Positions 43,037-51,463 of a stretch of DNA of 64,000 bases are shown here, one piece after another. Both the position numbers and the translations under genes were made by a program. The DNA is from Nocardia sp. NBC_00508 (GTDB taxonomy: Bacteria; Actinomycetota; Actinomycetes; Mycobacteriales; Mycobacteriaceae): the NCBI RefSeq assembly GCF_036346875.1, contig NZ_CP107852.1, positions 3,224,001-3,288,000 on the forward strand, in the 5' to 3' direction. Under the pieces are notes generated by a model that had not been told where the DNA came from, did no database searches, and saw nothing but the letters and a program-made list of their open reading frames with translations. Numbering within the stretch: position 1 is the stretch's first letter; every line of letters starts with the position of its first letter.

Positions 43037-44156
43037 TGCTCATCCGTTCCCATAGTCGGATGTACCCGTTGTGCACGCGTAAAGCGGCGCGGCGGGCCGC
43101 CGGGGGCATATCGCTGGTGACGACGGCGCGCCACCGGGCGGCGCGGGACATCGCGTCGTCGGCATCCGAGGGCGCCGGAGCGGGATAGCCCGCGGCGAGG
43201 TGGGTCACCTCCGGCCGGGCCAGGCCCGCGCAGAGCCCGAGCCAGAGAGCATCGTCGCCATAGAGATAGGACTCCAGGAGGTCGCGAGCGCGGCCGCCAT
43301 CCCCTGGAACCGCGCGGGCGGCGAGCCGGGCCAGTTCATCGAGCAGTTCGCCGCCGCGCAGCGCGGAGACCTGCTCGTAGCGGCGGTGCAACAGCCGGTG
43401 CAGTGCGTCGATGCCGCTGGCCGCGTGCAGAATCTGCAGCAGCGCCTGCGGCGCGAGTTCCGGAGCGTGGCACAGGGCCGTGCAGGCGCAGACCACGCCA
43501 TACAGGTCCCACCGCTGCAACAACTGCTCGCGCTCGGCGAGATCCGGCCCCGGCGCGACGAACAGATCCGGCGACAGCACCAGCGACGGGTCCGCCTGGG
43601 TGGCGAGCTTGCGCAGCAGGGCCAGGTCGGCGTCGGTCATTGCGCCTGCCCTGGTGCGCACCGCCAGCGACGCGACCGCCGGAACCACCGGAACCCGCAG
43701 TTCCCTGCCGTACTGTTCGGCCGCCGCCACGGCGTCACCCCAACGCGAGCCGATCGCGTCGGCCTTGTTCAGCACCACGACCGTGCGCTGAGGCGGCAAT
43801 GTGGCCAAGACTCTGCGGTCGGCGGGCGTGGGCGCGGCCGACAAAACGTAGACGACGATGTCGGCGTCGAGTTCCGGATCGGGCGCCCCCGGCTCGTCCA
43901 CCGGATCGGTTTCCACCGCGGACAGCAGCGCGAGCGCGTGCAGCACCGTGGTTCGTCCCGCGTGAGCGCGCCCGGTCACCTGGATTCGCGGCGGTTTGCG
44001 CCAGGCGCTGACGGCTGCCGCGGCGGCGTATCCGACCTGCGGGTCGCGTCCCTCGCCGAAACGCAACTCGGCGAGCAGCTTGTCGAGCTGATCGTGGTCG
44101 GGCGCGGGGACGCCCCGCCCACGCAGTGGCCCATCGGATTCAGTGGCTGTCGGCAT
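43023..44156 (-). CDS. P-loop GTPase-like protein, dynamin-pair partner (Rv0209-like)
   Basis: A 377-aa protein with a recognisable G domain: P-loop region QVTGRAHAGRTTVLHAL (Arg-Thr in place of Lys-Ser/Thr), Asp in LDADIVVYVLS, and the G4 motif VVVLNKADAIGSRWG. The C-terminal ~200 residues are helical and lack membrane segments. It overlaps the downstream degenerate partner by 14 nt, so the two are translationally coupled and probably form a hetero-oligomer. Not a typical translation or ribosome GTPase. Confidence 0.7.
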   Translation of the reverse strand: MPTATESDGPLRGRGVPAPDHDQLDKLLAELRFGEGRDPQVGYAAAAAVSAWRKPPRIQVTGRAHAGRTTVLHALALLSAVETDPVDEPGAPDPELDADIVVYVLSAAPTPADRRVLATLPPQRTVVVLNKADAIGSRWGDAVAAAEQYGRELRVPVVPAVASLAVRTRAGAMTDADLALLRKLATQADPSLVLSPDLFVAPGPDLAEREQLLQRWDLYGVVCACTALCHAPELAPQALLQILHAASGIDALHRLLHRRYEQVSALRGGELLDELARLAARAVPGDGGRARDLLESYLYGDDALWLGLCAGLARPEVTHLAAGYPAPAPSDADDAMSRAARWRAVVTSDMPPAARRAALRVHNGYIRLWERMSSAGL

Positions 44157-44222
44157 GCTGCATACCCCCTTATTCGGTGCGCAATTCTGTCAGAAGTCGG
44201 GGCACCGGACAGGCTCGACCGT

Positions 44223-45005
44223 TCAGCTGCCGCTGAAGTACTTGTTCGCGGTCCGCACGGCCCAGTTCGGGGCGTATTTCGCGGCCGCGGACAGCACCTT
44301 CGCCTGCGCGCCGATCTCGTAGTGCACCTTCGGCAGCCGGGAGCGCTTGCGGGTGGCCGCCCAGATTCCGGCGGCGACGTCATCGGCGGTCAACCGCACG
44401 CCGAGCGATTTCGTCGTCCCGGTCGTCACGCCCTCCACCATCGCGGTGTCCACGAACAACGGCCAGATCGCGATCACCCGGATGTCGTAGGGCTCCCATT
44501 CGAGATCCAGGGCTTCGGTCAGGCTCTTGACCGCCGCCTTGGTCGCGCCGTAGCTCGCGAGCTCGGCTTGGCCGTAGATCGCCGAGGCGGAACAGAGATT
44601 GACCACTTGGGCGCCGGGGGTGTCGCGTAGATAGCGGAACGCGCTGTGCGTTCCCGCGAGCACACCGACCAGGTTGACTTCGACAATCGCGCGGTGAGCG
44701 GACAGATCAATGGAATCGAACGGCCCGGCGCGCAGAATGCCCGCATTGTTCACCAGAATGTCCAGCCGCCCGTTCTGGGCATGGAACTCTTCGAGGCGCT
44801 GCGCCCAGTGCGTGTCGTTGGTCACATCGAGCACGCCGGTGCGCACGCTGCCGCCCTTGCCGGTGATGTCGGCGGCGAGCCTGGTCAGGCCGACTTCGTC
44901 GATGTCGTAGGCCCCGACGTGATACTCCTGCGCGGCGAAAAGCAAAGCCGTGGCCCGCCCGATTCCTGCCGCCGCGCCGGTAATGAACACTGCCGGTCTG
45001 CTCAT
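44223..45005 (-). CDS. Short-chain dehydrogenase/reductase
   Basis: A 260-aa classical SDR. The cofactor motif is TGAAAGIGRATALLFA, followed by NNAGILRAGPFD, the catalytic Ser in LCSASAIYG, and the YxxxK motif in YGATKAAVKSL. Oxidises or reduces an unknown hydroxy or keto substrate. The ATG at 45005 is used because homology begins there. It diverges from the lipase gene across a palindromic element. Confidence 0.9.
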   Translation of the reverse strand: MSRPAVFITGAAAGIGRATALLFAAQEYHVGAYDIDEVGLTRLAADITGKGGSVRTGVLDVTNDTHWAQRLEEFHAQNGRLDILVNNAGILRAGPFDSIDLSAHRAIVEVNLVGVLAGTHSAFRYLRDTPGAQVVNLCSASAIYGQAELASYGATKAAVKSLTEALDLEWEPYDIRVIAIWPLFVDTAMVEGVTTGTTKSLGVRLTADDVAAGIWAATRKRSRLPKVHYEIGAQAKVLSAAAKYAPNWAVRTANKYFSGS

Positions 45006-45085
45006 GCCGAGAATTCTAGGACCGCAGTCCGATTTCCAGGGGTTCCCAGACCTGTCACCCGTCATATACCCTTCTACGGTTGCAT

Positions 45086-45114
45086 CGTTATCAAAACGCA
45101 ATATTTAGATAACG
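45086..45114. promoter_or_regulatory. Inverted repeat in the SDR/lipase divergent promoter
   Basis: CGTTATC (45086-45092) and GATAACG (45108-45114) are exact complements with a 15-nt AT-rich spacer. Arm centres are 22 bp apart, about two helical turns, fitting a dimeric regulator bound to one face. Confidence 0.55.
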
Positions 45115-45157
45115 CTTTGAACTCGAGACCGACCGACCTCGATGTTGAGGAGGTGTC

Positions 45158-46504
45158 ATGACCGCGGAAGTCATCGGCGCTGTCGACCCGGAACCCGCTT
45201 GTACCGGGGACCACAAGCCCCTGCTGCCGAGCGTGGACCCGTTCCACCGACCGCCGAAGGGATTTGCGGCCAAGCCACCCGGCACCATCCTGCGCAGCAG
45301 GAAGATCGACATCGCCCTGTTCGGCATAGTCCCGCAACAGGTGGCGGCCTGGCAGCTCCTCTATCGGAGCTGTGATCTGCACGGCGCCCCGGAAGCGGCG
45401 ATCACCACGGTCCTGCTGCCGATCGGCGCGGACCCGGCGGAGGACCGGCCGCTGCTGGCGTTCCAGACCGCGATGGACGCGGTGACCGAGAAGTGCTCGC
45501 CGTCGTACGCGCTGCGCTACGGCGCCCGTGCGCTCGGTTCGGTCACCCAGCTCGAATGGCTGCTGGTCGCGAACGCGCTGCGGCGTGGCTGGGCGGTCAG
45601 CATCGCTGACCACGAAGGCCCGCACGGAAACTTCGGCGCCCCGCGCGAACCCGGCTTCCGTGCGCTCGACGGCATCCGCGCCGCCTTGCGCTTCGGCCCG
45701 CTCGGCCTCGGCCCGGACACCCGGGTCGCGGTGTGGGGCTATTCCGGTGGCGGCATGGCCAGCTCGTGGACGGTCGAAATGGCGCCGACGTACGCCCCCG
45801 AACTCGACATCGTCGGCGCGGTGCTCGGCGCCCCGGTCGGCGACCCCCGCCAGATATTCGACCGGCTCAACGGCACCGCCTACGCGGGCCTGCCCGCCAT
45901 CGTGATCGCCGCCCTGCGCAGGCTGTATCCCGCCCTGAGCAGGCTGATCGACCACGAGCTCAGTCCGGACGGCCATCGGTTCGTCGTGCACGCGGAGAAC
46001 GCGACACCGGTCGGCGCCGTCATCGGGCTCGCCCACAAGAAAGTGGACGACTTCCTCAGCCGCCCGCTCGCCGAGGTACTCGACACGCCGGAACTGAACG
46101 CGATGTTCGACGATCTGCGACTCGGCAACGCGACACCCGCCTGCCCGCTGCTCGTGGTGCAACCCGTGCACGATCAGGTCATCCACATGGCGGCCATCGA
46201 CGGGCAAGTGGAGCGATACCGCCGGGGCGGAGCTGTGGTGACCTACGTGCGCGACCGGCTCAGCGAGCACCTTTCGCTGTTGCCGCTGTCCACCCCGATC
46301 AGCCTGGACTGGCTGGCCGACCGGTTCGCCGGGCAACCGCTGAGCGACGTCGGCGATACGACCGTCTGGTCGGTCGCGGCCTCACCGTCGGGCGTGCGTG
46401 GCCTGCTGGAGATGGCGGTGACCGCGGCCAAGGTCGCGCTGGGTCGTCCGCTGCGCCAGCAGCAACCGGCCGAGTCCAGGATCGCGCCCGCGCGCGCCGC
46501 CTGA
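45158..46504 (+). CDS. Secretory-lipase (LIP) family alpha/beta hydrolase
   Basis: A 448-aa lipase/esterase of the LIP family (DUF-type triacylglycerol lipase). The nucleophile elbow is VWGYSGGGMAS, the acid residue probably Asp in VVQPVHDQVIH, and the catalytic His near RLSEHLSLLP. Unlike many relatives, no clear N-terminal signal peptide is present (MTAEVIGAVDPEPACTGDHK). The ATG at 45158 has GAGGAGG just upstream. Substrate unknown; hydrolysis of storage or host acylglycerols is the family role. Confidence 0.87.
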   Translation: MTAEVIGAVDPEPACTGDHKPLLPSVDPFHRPPKGFAAKPPGTILRSRKIDIALFGIVPQQVAAWQLLYRSCDLHGAPEAAITTVLLPIGADPAEDRPLLAFQTAMDAVTEKCSPSYALRYGARALGSVTQLEWLLVANALRRGWAVSIADHEGPHGNFGAPREPGFRALDGIRAALRFGPLGLGPDTRVAVWGYSGGGMASSWTVEMAPTYAPELDIVGAVLGAPVGDPRQIFDRLNGTAYAGLPAIVIAALRRLYPALSRLIDHELSPDGHRFVVHAENATPVGAVIGLAHKKVDDFLSRPLAEVLDTPELNAMFDDLRLGNATPACPLLVVQPVHDQVIHMAAIDGQVERYRRGGAVVTYVRDRLSEHLSLLPLSTPISLDWLADRFAGQPLSDVGDTTVWSVAASPSGVRGLLEMAVTAAKVALGRPLRQQQPAESRIAPARAA

Positions 46505-46563
46505 CCTCCTGCTCAGCCGTCCGTGCACAACCGCCTGCCGCACAGATCGCCGGATGCTGGACA

Positions 46564-47376
46564 ATGGACGCCGTGAACGACGCCGCGAACCATACTGCCG
46601 AATCAGTTCCGGGCCCGCCGTCCACAGTTTCGGCTTCGGCCGAAGGCGGGCATCGGCACAAGACCGGCTCCCGCCTGTACCCACGAGTCACCAGTTTCCG
46701 GTCGCGCAGGGGCGCACTGACCGCGACCCAGCAGCAATCCTGGGACCGGATGTGGCCCACGATCGGCCGCGAGGTCGCCGACGAGCCGCTGGACGCGGCC
46801 GCCTGGTTCGGCCGCGACGCACCGCTGGTCATCGAGATCGGCTGCGGCACGGGTACCGCGACGGCTGCCATGGCGCAGGCCGAACCGCACCTGAACCTGA
46901 TCGGCATCGAGGTCTACCAGCCCGGCCTCGCGCAGCTGGTGCAGCGCATCGAGCGCGAGGGGATCGAGAACATCCGGCTGCTGCGCGGCGACGCGGTCGA
47001 TGTGCTGGAGAACATGATTGCCGAAGAGTCGCTGACCGGCGTCCGCGTGTTCTTTCCCGACCCGTGGCCGAAGGCGCGCCACCACAAGCGGCGGCTGCTG
47101 CAACCCGCCACAGTGAAGCTGATCGCCAGCCGCCTGAAGCCGGGCGGTGTGCTGCACGTCGCCACCGACCACGCCGGCTACGCCGAACACATCCATCAGG
47201 TCGGCATGGCGGAACCGCTGTTCAGGGGTTTGAACGAGACCACGGGCGGAGTCAGCGCGCAGCACAGGGCGACCGCGCCGATCGGGTTCGAACGGCCCGT
47301 CACGAAATTCGAAGGCAAGGCACATCGCGCCGGTAGCGCCATCACAGAGCTCATATGGGGGAAGATCGACCAATGA
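46564..47376 (+). CDS. trmB: tRNA (guanine-N7-)-methyltransferase TrmB
   Basis: A 270-aa SAM-dependent enzyme methylating G46 of tRNA. Motifs are VIEIGCGTGTATAAMA, LIGIEVYQPG, the diagnostic FFPDPWPKARHHKRRL, and HVATDHAGYAEH. The ATG at 46564 is chosen; a GTG three codons later is possible. The stop overlaps the start of the NYN gene (ATGA). First gene of the trmB-NYN-mmpL3 operon, conserved in mycobacteria as Rv0208c-Rv0206c. Confidence 0.95.
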   Translation: MDAVNDAANHTAESVPGPPSTVSASAEGGHRHKTGSRLYPRVTSFRSRRGALTATQQQSWDRMWPTIGREVADEPLDAAAWFGRDAPLVIEIGCGTGTATAAMAQAEPHLNLIGIEVYQPGLAQLVQRIEREGIENIRLLRGDAVDVLENMIAEESLTGVRVFFPDPWPKARHHKRRLLQPATVKLIASRLKPGGVLHVATDHAGYAEHIHQVGMAEPLFRGLNETTGGVSAQHRATAPIGFERPVTKFEGKAHRAGSAITELIWGKIDQ

Positions 47377-48101
47377 GCGTCAGTGAGATGGCCCACGAGG
47401 TGGTCGATGTTGCCGGGGAGGTGCACGGAGGCGGAGCCGAGGGCTTGGGCGGCGCGACGCCGGACGTGCGCCGGGTCCTGCTGGTCTGGGACGCCCCGAA
47501 CCTCGACATGGGCCTCGGCGCCATCCTGGGCGGGCGGCCGACCGCCGCCTATCGCCCGCGTTTCGACGCCCTCGGCCGCTGGCTGCTGGCCAGAACCGCC
47601 GAGTTGTCGGTGGGCAACCTGCATCGCGTCGAACCCGAGGCCACCGTCTTCACCAACATCGCGCCGGGTACCGCCGACGTCGTGCGGCCGTGGGTGGAGG
47701 CGCTGCGCAACGTCGGCTACGCGGTTTTTGCCAAACCCAAGATCGACGACGACTCCGATGTCGACGCCGACATGCTGGCGCACATCGCATTACGCAGTCG
47801 GGGCGCCGGCTTGGCCGGCATCATGGTCGCCTCGGCCGACGGCCAGGCCTTTCGCGAACCGCTGGAAGAACTCGCCGCCAAGGGCATACCGGTGCAAGTG
47901 CTCGGCTTCCGCGAGCACGCGAGTTGGGCCGTCACATCCGATACCCTCGAATTCATAGACCTCGAGGACATTCCGGGCGTGTTCCGTGAACCACTGCCCA
48001 GGGTGAGCCTCGAATCGCTGCCCGACGAGGGTGCCTGGCTGCAGCCGTTCCGGCCGCTGTCGGCACTGCTCACCTCTCGCCCCGCGCAAGGAGTCGCTTA
48101 G
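47373..48101 (+). CDS. NYN-domain protein (Rv0207c-like)
   Basis: A 242-aa protein, the same length as M. tuberculosis Rv0207c. The NYN (PIN-like) nuclease fold is marked by VLLVWDAPNLDMGLGAIL with Asp, KIDDDSDVDADMLAHIAL with conserved acidic residues, and MVASADGQAFREPLEEL. An RNase role is inferred from fold. It overlaps trmB by 4 nt and shares one nucleotide with the mmpL3 start, so expression is coupled to TMM export. Confidence 0.9.
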   Translation: MSVSEMAHEVVDVAGEVHGGGAEGLGGATPDVRRVLLVWDAPNLDMGLGAILGGRPTAAYRPRFDALGRWLLARTAELSVGNLHRVEPEATVFTNIAPGTADVVRPWVEALRNVGYAVFAKPKIDDDSDVDADMLAHIALRSRGAGLAGIMVASADGQAFREPLEELAAKGIPVQVLGFREHASWAVTSDTLEFIDLEDIPGVFREPLPRVSLESLPDEGAWLQPFRPLSALLTSRPAQGVA

Positions 48102-51100
48102 TGTTCACACGCTGGGGCGATCTGGCTTACCGGCTGCGCTTCGCCATCATCGGCATGGTCAGCGCGGCCCTCCTGGCATTGGGTGGATACGGCTTCGGCC
48201 TGGAACATCACCTCAGCTCCAGCGGATGGGACGATCCGACGTCGGAATCGGCGGAGGCGGCGCGGATCTCGGACGCGGCGTTCGGGCGAGATCACAGCAG
48301 CGACGTGATCGTGCTCTACACCGCACCCGAGGGCAAGACGATCGACGACCCGGCGTTCCGGCAGCAGATCGTCGACAACCTCAACCGGCTGCCCAAGGAA
48401 CACCCGGACGAGATCGCCGAGGTCAACGGCGCCTACTGGCAGACCGAGACCGGGCAGGCATCTCCTTCGCTCTTTGCTTCAAAGGATAAGAAGTACACCT
48501 TCGCCTCGATCGCCATCGTCGGCGACAACGACACCGAGATGGTGCGCAACTTCCGGAAAGTGAAGGACGTCTTCTACATTCCGGGCGTCGACGTCCAGGT
48601 TACCGGCTTGCAGGCGGTCGCTGGCACGCTCAATGACACCATGGCCGCCGACCAAAAGCGCATGGAGATGCTCGCCATCCCGGCGGTCGCGGTGCTGCTG
48701 TTCTTCATCTTCGGTGGACTGGTCGCCGCGGGCCTGCCGCTGGTGGTCGGCGGTCTCACGGTCATCGGCGCCAACGGCATCATCATGTTCCTGACGAAGT
48801 TCACCGAGGTGAACTCGTTCGTCTCCGGCGTCGTCTCGATGATCGGCCTCGGCCTCGCCATCGACTACGGCCTGTTCATCGTCAGCCGGTTCCGCGAGGA
48901 ACTGGCCGAGGGCTACGACACCCGTGCGGCGGTCCGGCGCTCGGTGATGACAGCGGGCCGCACCGTGGTGTTCTCCGCGACCATGATCATCGCCAGCCTC
49001 GGCGGCATGCTGCTGTTCCCGCAGGGCTTCCTGAAATCGGTGGCCTACGGCACCATCGCCACGGTCTCGCTGGCCGCGCTGACCGCCATCACCATCCTGC
49101 CCGCGATGCTCGCCGTCCTCGGCCCGCGCGTGGACATGCTGGGCCTGAAGGCGTTCCGCAAGTCCAAGACCAAGACCGCGGAGGAAGTCGAGACCGGCTT
49201 CTGGGGCAAGACCACGCAGTGGGTGATGAAGCATCCACTCAAGATCGCCGTGCCGATCTGCATCGGTCTGCTGCTGCTCATCATTCCGGTGAAGAACCTG
49301 GCCTTCGGCGGCATCAACGAGCGATACCTGCCGCCGGACAACAAGACCCGCGTGGCACTGGAGGAGTTCTACGAGGTCTTCCCACTGAGGAAGACCGATC
49401 CGGTCCAGCTGGTCATGGTCTCCGACGACAGCAACGCGGTTGGCAAGGTGTGGAAGCAAGCCAGCGAGGCCCCCGGCCTCACCGGCAAGTTCGACGTGCC
49501 GAGCCGATCCAACAGCCAACCCGACGTCTACCGAACGAGCGCGACGCTGGAGGATTCGGAAAACGCCGATCCGACCATCGAATACCTGCGCTCGATCGAC
49601 GTGCCCGACAACGTCCAGCTCTACGTCGGCGGCCAGCCCACGATCCAGAAGGACAGCATCGACGCGCTGCTCGACCGCATGCCGGCGATGATCGCGCTGG
49701 TCATGTTCGTGACCACGCTACTGATGTTCCTCACCTTCGGCTCGCTGGTACTGCCGATCAAGGCCGCGCTCATGAGCGCGCTCGGCCTCGGGTCCACACT
49801 CGGCATCCTGACCTGGATCTTCGTGGACGGCAACGGCGCGAGCCTGCTGAACTTCACGCCGCAGCCGATCATGTCACCGGTGCTGGTGCTCATCATCGCG
49901 GTGATCTATGGCCTGTCTACCGACTACGAGGTCTTCCTGCTGTCCCGCATGGTCGAGGCGCGCACCCAGGGCGCCTCCACCACCGAGGCGGTGCGTGCGG
50001 GCACCGCGCACACCGGACGCATCATCACCGCGGCCGCGCTCATCCTGCTCGTCGTGGTCGGCGCGTTCGCGTTCTCCGACCTGGTGATGATGCAGTACAT
50101 CGCCTACGGGCTGATCGCGGCGCTGTTCATCGACGCGACCATCCTGCGCATGCTGCTGGTGCCCGCCACGATGAAGCTGCTCGGCGACGACTGCTGGTGG
50201 GCCCCTACTTGGATGAAGAAAGTCCAGCAGAAGATCGGCCTCGGCGAACCCATCCTCGATGACGAACGTCCCGGCGGCGGCGATGTCGTCGACTTGGTCG
50301 AGACCACGCCGGTCACCGACCCGGTGACCATGCAGATCCCCGCGATCGCCGCGGCCAACAAGGTGCCGCGCAGGCGCAAACCGCGCACTGTCGCGGAGAT
50401 CGAAGCCGACGCGCCCACGCAGCGGTTCGATCGGACACGGCCGCCTGCGCCCACACCGCAGGCGCCTCCTGCGCCGGCACCGCACGATCCGACCAGGACG
50501 CGCCCTGCGCCACCGTCGAATTCCGCACCCACGCAGGGAGACCCGATCCGCCCGCGGCGGATTGCGCAGATCCCGAACGCTTCGCATCTCGCGTCGACCG
50601 CGCCGGCGCAGGCCTCGCCATCGATTCCTTACGAACCCGCTGTATCTCGGCCGGCTCGAGCCGCGGAAGTACCGCAGGATTCGAATGGGCAGCACGTCGG
50701 CGCACCCTCGGTGGGCGTTCCGGAACGGAGTCCGCGGCCCACGGTTCCCTCGGTCACGCCGCCGGTGCCGCGTCCGACCCAAGCGCCGGAAGCGCACCCG
50801 CTGCTGGGAACTTCGCAGGACCCGACCGTCGATTTGCCACACCACCCCGCCATGCCGCCCGACCCCCGGGCCGCATCCCTCGACCTGCCGCATCAGCCCA
50901 CTTCGCAGCCCCGCCCATTGTTGCCCACCCCCCCGAGCGAGACCGGTGGTCCCGCGCACCGCGCACCCGAGATCGAACCGTCCTCGGACCCGGACAACGG
51001 CCCGGACACCAACCGCAGCAGCATCGAGAACTGGATGGCGGAACTCCGCTCCTCCCGCCGTCAGAGCGCCCGGCAGAACCAGGGTCACGGTCGCCATCAT

Positions 51101-51160
51101 GACAGTGAGGGCCGCACGGTCAGCGTGAACGAACTGCTGCGCCGCCGCGAACGTGAGTGA
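48101..51160 (+). CDS. mmpL3: Trehalose monomycolate exporter MmpL3
   Basis: A 1019-aa RND-superfamily transporter moving trehalose monomycolate across the inner membrane. It has twelve membrane helices in two halves. The proton-relay Asp-Tyr pairs are intact in LAIDYGLFIVSRFREE and LSTDYEVFLLSRMVEA, and the two porter domains have the expected size. The last ~270 residues are a Pro-rich disordered cytoplasmic tail. It ends in a conserved helix (SIENWMAELRSSRR, then GRTVSVNELLRRRE), as in mycobacterial MmpL3. The GTG at 48101 overlaps the NYN stop by one base. Confidence 0.97.
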   Translation: MFTRWGDLAYRLRFAIIGMVSAALLALGGYGFGLEHHLSSSGWDDPTSESAEAARISDAAFGRDHSSDVIVLYTAPEGKTIDDPAFRQQIVDNLNRLPKEHPDEIAEVNGAYWQTETGQASPSLFASKDKKYTFASIAIVGDNDTEMVRNFRKVKDVFYIPGVDVQVTGLQAVAGTLNDTMAADQKRMEMLAIPAVAVLLFFIFGGLVAAGLPLVVGGLTVIGANGIIMFLTKFTEVNSFVSGVVSMIGLGLAIDYGLFIVSRFREELAEGYDTRAAVRRSVMTAGRTVVFSATMIIASLGGMLLFPQGFLKSVAYGTIATVSLAALTAITILPAMLAVLGPRVDMLGLKAFRKSKTKTAEEVETGFWGKTTQWVMKHPLKIAVPICIGLLLLIIPVKNLAFGGINERYLPPDNKTRVALEEFYEVFPLRKTDPVQLVMVSDDSNAVGKVWKQASEAPGLTGKFDVPSRSNSQPDVYRTSATLEDSENADPTIEYLRSIDVPDNVQLYVGGQPTIQKDSIDALLDRMPAMIALVMFVTTLLMFLTFGSLVLPIKAALMSALGLGSTLGILTWIFVDGNGASLLNFTPQPIMSPVLVLIIAVIYGLSTDYEVFLLSRMVEARTQGASTTEAVRAGTAHTGRIITAAALILLVVVGAFAFSDLVMMQYIAYGLIAALFIDATILRMLLVPATMKLLGDDCWWAPTWMKKVQQKIGLGEPILDDERPGGGDVVDLVETTPVTDPVTMQIPAIAAANKVPRRRKPRTVAEIEADAPTQRFDRTRPPAPTPQAPPAPAPHDPTRTRPAPPSNSAPTQGDPIRPRRIAQIPNASHLASTAPAQASPSIPYEPAVSRPARAAEVPQDSNGQHVGAPSVGVPERSPRPTVPSVTPPVPRPTQAPEAHPLLGTSQDPTVDLPHHPAMPPDPRAASLDLPHQPTSQPRPLLPTPPSETGGPAHRAPEIEPSSDPDNGPDTNRSSIENWMAELRSSRRQSARQNQGHGRHHDSEGRTVSVNELLRRRERE

Positions 51161-51463
51161 ACGGCCGAGCCCGGTAGCCGGAAGGCCGCTGCACCCTTGG
51201 GAATGCGCCACCCCAGCGATTCAGGCACAGCACGTCGCGAGCGTGCTCGCGCAGTCGTACGCCGCAAGCCCCCGGCACCTGCGGCCGACGATGCGCAATG
51301 ACGGCCTCGCGCATATCCGATCCGGGGGCAGTTCGGGCGGCTATCTGCCGGGATCGCCCGGCCTCTTCAGCGGCATCCAGGACAGTCGGATGTCGCTCGG
51401 CGAGTGGCAGTCCGAGGTCCGGGGCGTGCGGCTCGGCCACACGCGCTCGCGACGCCGTACGTC
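51161..51463. other. Intergenic region after mmpL3
   Basis: About 300 nt between converging mmpL3 and DUF2339 genes. Overlapping open frames on both strands exist, but they are Arg/Ser-rich and lack ribosome sites or recognisable domains. I see no terminator or repeat. Confidence 0.4.

Noticed and set aside
47280..47300. GGGTTCGAAC resembling a tRNA T-loop
   Set aside because: It lies inside trmB and no acceptor, D or anticodon stems surround it.
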